Shown here in pieces: positions 60,335-64,000 of a stretch of DNA of 64,000 nucleotides; within the stretch, counting starts at the first letter, position 1; the number at the start of each line of letters is the position of its first letter. Both the position numbers and the translations under genes were made by a program. Under the pieces are notes generated by a model, which ran no database searches, had not been told where the DNA came from, and saw nothing but the letters and a program-made list of their open reading frames with translations. The DNA lies in the NCBI RefSeq assembly GCF_000685075.1, contig NZ_BAYD01000035.1, positions 32,787 through 96,786 of the forward strand, read 5' to 3'. Source of the DNA: Paraburkholderia oxyphila NBRC 105797 (GTDB lineage: Bacteria; Pseudomonadota; Gammaproteobacteria; Burkholderiales; Burkholderiaceae).

Positions 60335-63300
60335 TTACTCGGGCTGGCCCGGCACGAGCACTTCGCGGCTGCCGTTGATGCCCATCGGCGAGACGAGGCC
60401 CGCCGCTTCCATCTGCTCGACGAGGCGCGCCGCGCGGTTATAGCCGATGCGCAATTGCCGCTGCACCGAGGAGATCGACGCGCGCCGCGTGCGCACGACG
60501 AACGCCACGGCCTCGTCGTAGAGCGGATCGGCTTCCGCGTCGGGCGAGTCGCCGAAGAGGTCCTGCGGCGCGCCTTCGCCGGCCGGCCCGTCGAGGATGC
60601 CCTCGATATACTCGGGCTCGCCGAACTGCTTCAGATACTCGACCACGGCATGCACTTCCTCGTCGGCGACGAACGCGCCGTGCACGCGCTGTGGATAGCC
60701 GGTGCCCGGCGGCAGGAACAGCATGTCGCCCTGGCCGAGCAGCGACTCGGCGCCCATCTGGTCGAGAATCGTGCGCGAGTCGATCTTCGAGGACACCTGG
60801 AACGCCACGCGCGTCGGGATGTTCGCCTTGATGAGACCCGTGATGACGTCGACCGAAGGACGCTGCGTCGCGAGGATCAGGTGGATGCCGGCGGCGCGCG
60901 CCTTTTGCGCGAGACGCGCGATCAGTTCTTCGATCTTCTTGCCCGCGACCATCATGAGGTCGGCGAGCTCGTCGATCACCACCACGATCATCGGCAGGGG
61001 AGAGAGCGGCTCGGGCGCCTCGGGCGTGAGCGAGAACGGATTGCCGATCTTCTTCTCGTGCGCGGCGGCGTCGCGGATCTTCTGGTTGAAGCCCGCGAGA
61101 TTGCGCACGCCCACCGCCGACATCAACCGGTAGCGCTTCTCCATCTCGCCCACGCACCAGTTCAGCGCGTTGGCGGCGAGCTTCATGTCGGTCACGACGG
61201 GCGCAAGCAGATGCGGAATGCCTTCGTAGACCGACAGCTCCAGCATCTTCGGGTCGATCATGATGAGCCGCACGTCCTCGGGCGTGGCCTTGTAGAGGAG
61301 CGAGAGGATCATCGCGTTGATCGCCACCGACTTGCCCGAGCCAGTGGTGCCCGCGACGAGCATGTGCGGCGCCTTGGCGAGGTCGGTCACGATCGGGTGG
61401 CCGACGATGTCCTTGCCCATCGCGATCGTGAGCTTCGACTGCGAGCGATGGTAGGGCGCCGATTCGAGAATCTCCGAGAGACGGATCATCTGGCGGCGAG
61501 CGTTGGGCAGCTCGAGGCCCATGCAGGTCTTGCCGGGAATGGTCTCGACCACGCGGATCGACGTGAGGCCGAGGCCGCGCGAGAGGTCCTTCATCAAGCC
61601 GACGATCTGGCTGCCGCGCACGCCGAGCGCGGGCTCGACTTCGAAACGCGTGATCACAGGGCCCGCCGAGGCGCCGACCACGGTGACGGGCACCTTGAAC
61701 TCCTGCAGGCGCTGCTCGATCAGCTGGCTCGTTTCGGCGAGCTTCTGCTCGGAGACGGGCTCGATTTCGGACGAGGCGCGCTCGAGCAGATCGAGGCCGG
61801 GCAGCTCGACGGCTGAGGCGGTGAGCGGCTGGAACTCGAACGAGGTCGGCGCATGGCCGCGCACGGGCTGGCGCGGCGCCGCTTCGGGCTGAGGCGCGCC
61901 AGGCGCGGTTTGCGCGCTGGTGTCGTGGACCACCGCCGCGGAGGGTGGTTGAGGTGTGGCTGTAGTTGCGGCGTTGGCCGGTTGTGGCTGCGCCCAGGAC
62001 GGGGGCGCACTGACTTGACCGCTTGCTGCGATGCTCGCGTGTGCCTGGGCCGCTGTTGCTTCGTGCGCGGCGGTCGGCACAGGCGCGGCGGATTGGGGTT
62101 CAGCACCGGTGCCCGGTGCAACGAACGACGTCGCGCCAGGCACGTGCTCCGGCGCTTGAGTCGTGCTCACTGCGGGCGCGCTTGCGGGGCTGATTGATGC
62201 GGATGCCGGCGTCGCCGTGGTGGCGTGCGGTGCCGCGGGACCCGATTGCCATGGTTCATCCGGCTTCGACCCGGAGGCCGCGGTAGCGGGCGCGTCGGTC
62301 GTGCGGACGGGCGTGGCAGCCAACGAAACCGGCATCGGCAGGGTGGGGGCTAGCACAGGCGACCAGGGCGCGAAGCTTGCCGGCGCAACGGGCGTCGGCT
62401 GCGTGGCGTTAGGCACGGCGGCGAGGAATGACGGCACTTCAACGAGGGGTGCCGGCGCGAAAGCACTGGCATGCGGCGTGAGCGTCGACGCGTCGTGGTC
62501 GAGCGGAGCCTCGTCGGGCTGCGTGGCGCGCACCGGCGGATCCTGCTCGATGGCGCCGGCGCCTGACGGTGTGGACCGGGCAACGTGCAACGGTTCGGTC
62601 GCAATGCGCGGGAAGCGGATGACGTTTTCGGCGCTTTCCGGTTCGGATGCATCGAGCGCTGCCTCTGGCAGCGGCGGCTCGTGCGCAACGGTTGCGGCGT
62701 CGTCCTTTTGGGGCCGCACGGGCGACGGCGCGGCGTGAGTCTCGGCGATCTCTTCAGGCGCCGGAAGGTCGGTCACACGAGGCGATGGCTCCCACCGCGG
62801 CACGTGCGTGACGGTTGCGGCGTCCTCGTGGCGGCACGGCACGGGCGACTGCCCGGCGCTAGTCGCGGCAATGCTCTCAGGCTCCGTAAGGGCCGCCACA
62901 TGAGGCGATTGCTCTGTCGTCGAGGCGGCTTCGTCGGGGGCCGTGATTGCCGGTTCGGCTGCGTCGGGCTCGTCGTCGAGCAAGACCCATGGCATGCCTT
63001 GATCGAAGCTCGGCCAGGTGATCGGCGAACTTGCGGGTGGCCCCGCTGGCGGCGTCGTGGCGGCCGCCGTTACCGTTGCGGCGGGCGCGACAGGGGCAAC
63101 AGGTGTGACCGTGACGACAGGTGCGACGGCCGTAGCCGTCATGTCGGCCGCGGCCGCGGCGGCGAGTGCCGGTGTCGATGCAGCGGTAGCCGGCGGCGCG
63201 TCGCCTTCTTGCGCATCGATGAGGAACGAGGGCAGGGCGATCGGGGTCGAGGCGTCGTCGGCGTAAGTCCACGGATCCCCAGACTCGAAGGTGTCGAGTG

Positions 63301-64000
63301 GTGTAACCGGCGCCATCGGGACGGCAGGCGCAACGGGCGCAAAGACGGACTCGGCCTGCTGCGCAACCGGCGGCGAAGCGAGCGACGCATCGTTGTGCAC
63401 GCTCACGAGTTCTTGAGCGAATTGCGCCGGTGCGGCTTCCGCAAGCGCGGCAGAAGCCACTCCGGAATCTTCGCCTGCTGCATCAGCCGGGGCCGCTTCG
63501 TCGAGCGTCGCCGTCTCGGGCGGCTGCGCGATCTGCGGTGCGGTGAGCGGAAATTGCGCGTGCGCCGGAGGAGGGCTCGCATCGCCGGCCTCGGCGGCAG
63601 CGCCGGCATGGGCGGGCACGTCGGTTTGCGCAGCGGGCGGGTCGATGCTGTTGCGGCGTGCGAGGCTCGCACCCGCGAGCGTTGTCCAGCGGGCGGCGTT
63701 TTCCTCGATCGAGCGCAAGGTTTCGAGCACACTCGTCGAGAGCGGCGCCTGCGGCGCGGATGCCGCACCGTGCGCCGGGCGGGAATAGGCCGGCGTGACC
63801 TGGCTGGCGTCCGCGAGCGGTGCGGTTGCGGACGCACCGAATTGCGTGCCGAACCGTGTTCCGGGCGTGCGTTGCGCCGTGGTGGGCGTGCTCTTGGTCG
63901 GCCAGACGAACGGACGCTGCGGTTTTTGCTGACGTGCTTGTGGCGCGGCCGCTGCGGCCGCGCGCGCGGCCGTGCTGCCCGCAACGGGCGGCGGCGCGCT
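60335..64000 (-). CDS. ftsK: DNA translocase FtsK (C-terminal part; runs off the right edge)
   Basis: The reading frame is open to 64000, so the N-terminal membrane domain is outside the window. Visible parts, from C-terminus: gamma winged-helix domain (encoded about 60380-60500, with RRASISSVQRQLRIGYNRAA), motor domain with Walker A GTTGSGKS (about 61333-61356) and Walker B VVVIDELADL (about 60963-60995), then a very long Pro/Ala/Thr-rich linker from about 61830 to the edge. FtsK moves chromosome ends to the division septum and activates XerCD. Confidence 0.95.
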   Translation of the reverse strand, partial: SAPPPVAGSTAARAAAAAAPQARQQKPQRPFVWPTKSTPTTAQRTPGTRFGTQFGASATAPLADASQVTPAYSRPAHGAASAPQAPLSTSVLETLRSIEENAARWTTLAGASLARRNSIDPPAAQTDVPAHAGAAAEAGDASPPPAHAQFPLTAPQIAQPPETATLDEAAPADAAGEDSGVASAALAEAAPAQFAQELVSVHNDASLASPPVAQQAESVFAPVAPAVPMAPVTPLDTFESGDPWTYADDASTPIALPSFLIDAQEGDAPPATAASTPALAAAAAADMTATAVAPVVTVTPVAPVAPAATVTAAATTPPAGPPASSPITWPSFDQGMPWVLLDDEPDAAEPAITAPDEAASTTEQSPHVAALTEPESIAATSAGQSPVPCRHEDAATVTHVPRWEPSPRVTDLPAPEEIAETHAAPSPVRPQKDDAATVAHEPPLPEAALDASEPESAENVIRFPRIATEPLHVARSTPSGAGAIEQDPPVRATQPDEAPLDHDASTLTPHASAFAPAPLVEVPSFLAAVPNATQPTPVAPASFAPWSPVLAPTLPMPVSLAATPVRTTDAPATAASGSKPDEPWQSGPAAPHATTATPASASISPASAPAVSTTQAPEHVPGATSFVAPGTGAEPQSAAPVPTAAHEATAAQAHASIAASGQVSAPPSWAQPQPANAATTATPQPPSAAVVHDTSAQTAPGAPQPEAAPRQPVRGHAPTSFEFQPLTASAVELPGLDLLERASSEIEPVSEQKLAETSQLIEQRLQEFKVPVTVVGASAGPVITRFEVEPALGVRGSQIVGLMKDLSRGLGLTSIRVVETIPGKTCMGLELPNARRQMIRLSEILESAPYHRSQSKLTIAMGKDIVGHPIVTDLAKAPHMLVAGTTGSGKSVAINAMILSLLYKATPEDVRLIMIDPKMLELSVYEGIPHLLAPVVTDMKLAANALNWCVGEMEKRYRLMSAVGVRNLAGFNQKIRDAAAHEKKIGNPFSLTPEAPEPLSPLPMIVVVIDELADLMMVAGKKIEELIARLAQKARAAGIHLILATQRPSVDVITGLIKANIPTRVAFQVSSKIDSRTILDQMGAESLLGQGDMLFLPPGTGYPQRVHGAFVADEEVHAVVEYLKQFGEPEYIEGILDGPAGEGAPQDLFGDSPDAEADPLYDEAVAFVVRTRRASISSVQRQLRIGYNRAARLVEQMEAAGLVSPMGINGSREVLVPGQPE

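Overview
The window looks like core chromosome of a Burkholderiaceae bacterium, most probably Paraburkholderia, Caballeronia or Burkholderia. The evidence is uniformly high G+C coding DNA, an intracellular PHA depolymerase, a GTG-started RsxB-like protein upstream of nth, a long-linker FtsK, and family-typical ParE/ParC, Uup, RdgC, HtpG and UbiC. About fifty-five genes are supportable. No CRISPR array, rRNA, complete IS element or prophage was seen. One tRNA, Arg(CCT), is present.

Layout. 0-5 kb: end of an EmrB-type MFS exporter, a PEBP protein, a Dcm methylase with its Vsr repair partner, small hypotheticals, the tRNA and a rubredoxin. 5-12.7 kb: uup, an orphan HepT/HEPN gene, then parE-parC and a CopD-like membrane protein. 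12.7-20.5 kb is the most irregular stretch: small secreted or lipoprotein genes with repeats, gene fragments, long gene-poor gaps, rdgC, a DEDDh exonuclease fused to BRCT, and a Fic gene cut before its catalytic domain. 20.5-25.5 kb: a LysR regulator divergent from an MHS transporter, an M20 amidohydrolase and an acetylpolyamine-amidohydrolase-like enzyme, probably one catabolic operon. 25.5-35.6 kb: a GGDEF-EAL protein, PhzF, RidA, an aminotransferase, a glyoxalase-like protein, a MocR regulator with clear operator repeats, and htpG. 35.7-37.4 kb: two translationally coupled genes of unknown function between htpG and ubiC. 37.5-41.1 kb: ubiC, a hypoxanthine-DNA-glycosylase-like gene, a HEPN plus HTH-nucleotidyltransferase pair flanked by what looks like a fragment of a second glycosylase allele, and a spermidine-synthase-like gene. 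41.4-50.2 kb: DUF3311 plus SSS symporter, FUSC protein, VOC protein, transaldolase, BenE, and a CoxE-type VWA/MoxR ATPase pair. 50.6-54.8 kb: two cytochromes c, then rsxB-nth-DUF1841, then a TetR regulator. 54.9-64 kb: phaZ, a GH15 glucoamylase-like enzyme, a DUF3096 peptide, an exported lactonase and the C-terminal part of ftsK.

The strongest candidates for something less described are (1) the coupled unknown pair between htpG and ubiC, whose start codon lies in a perfect inverted repeat; (2) the HTH-MNT/HEPN module with a repeated operator and a partial glycosylase copy beside it; and (3) the decayed secreted-protein region at 13-17 kb, where two genes share a WYxC...GW C-terminal motif. 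Functions rest on motif reading and family knowledge; no database search was run.
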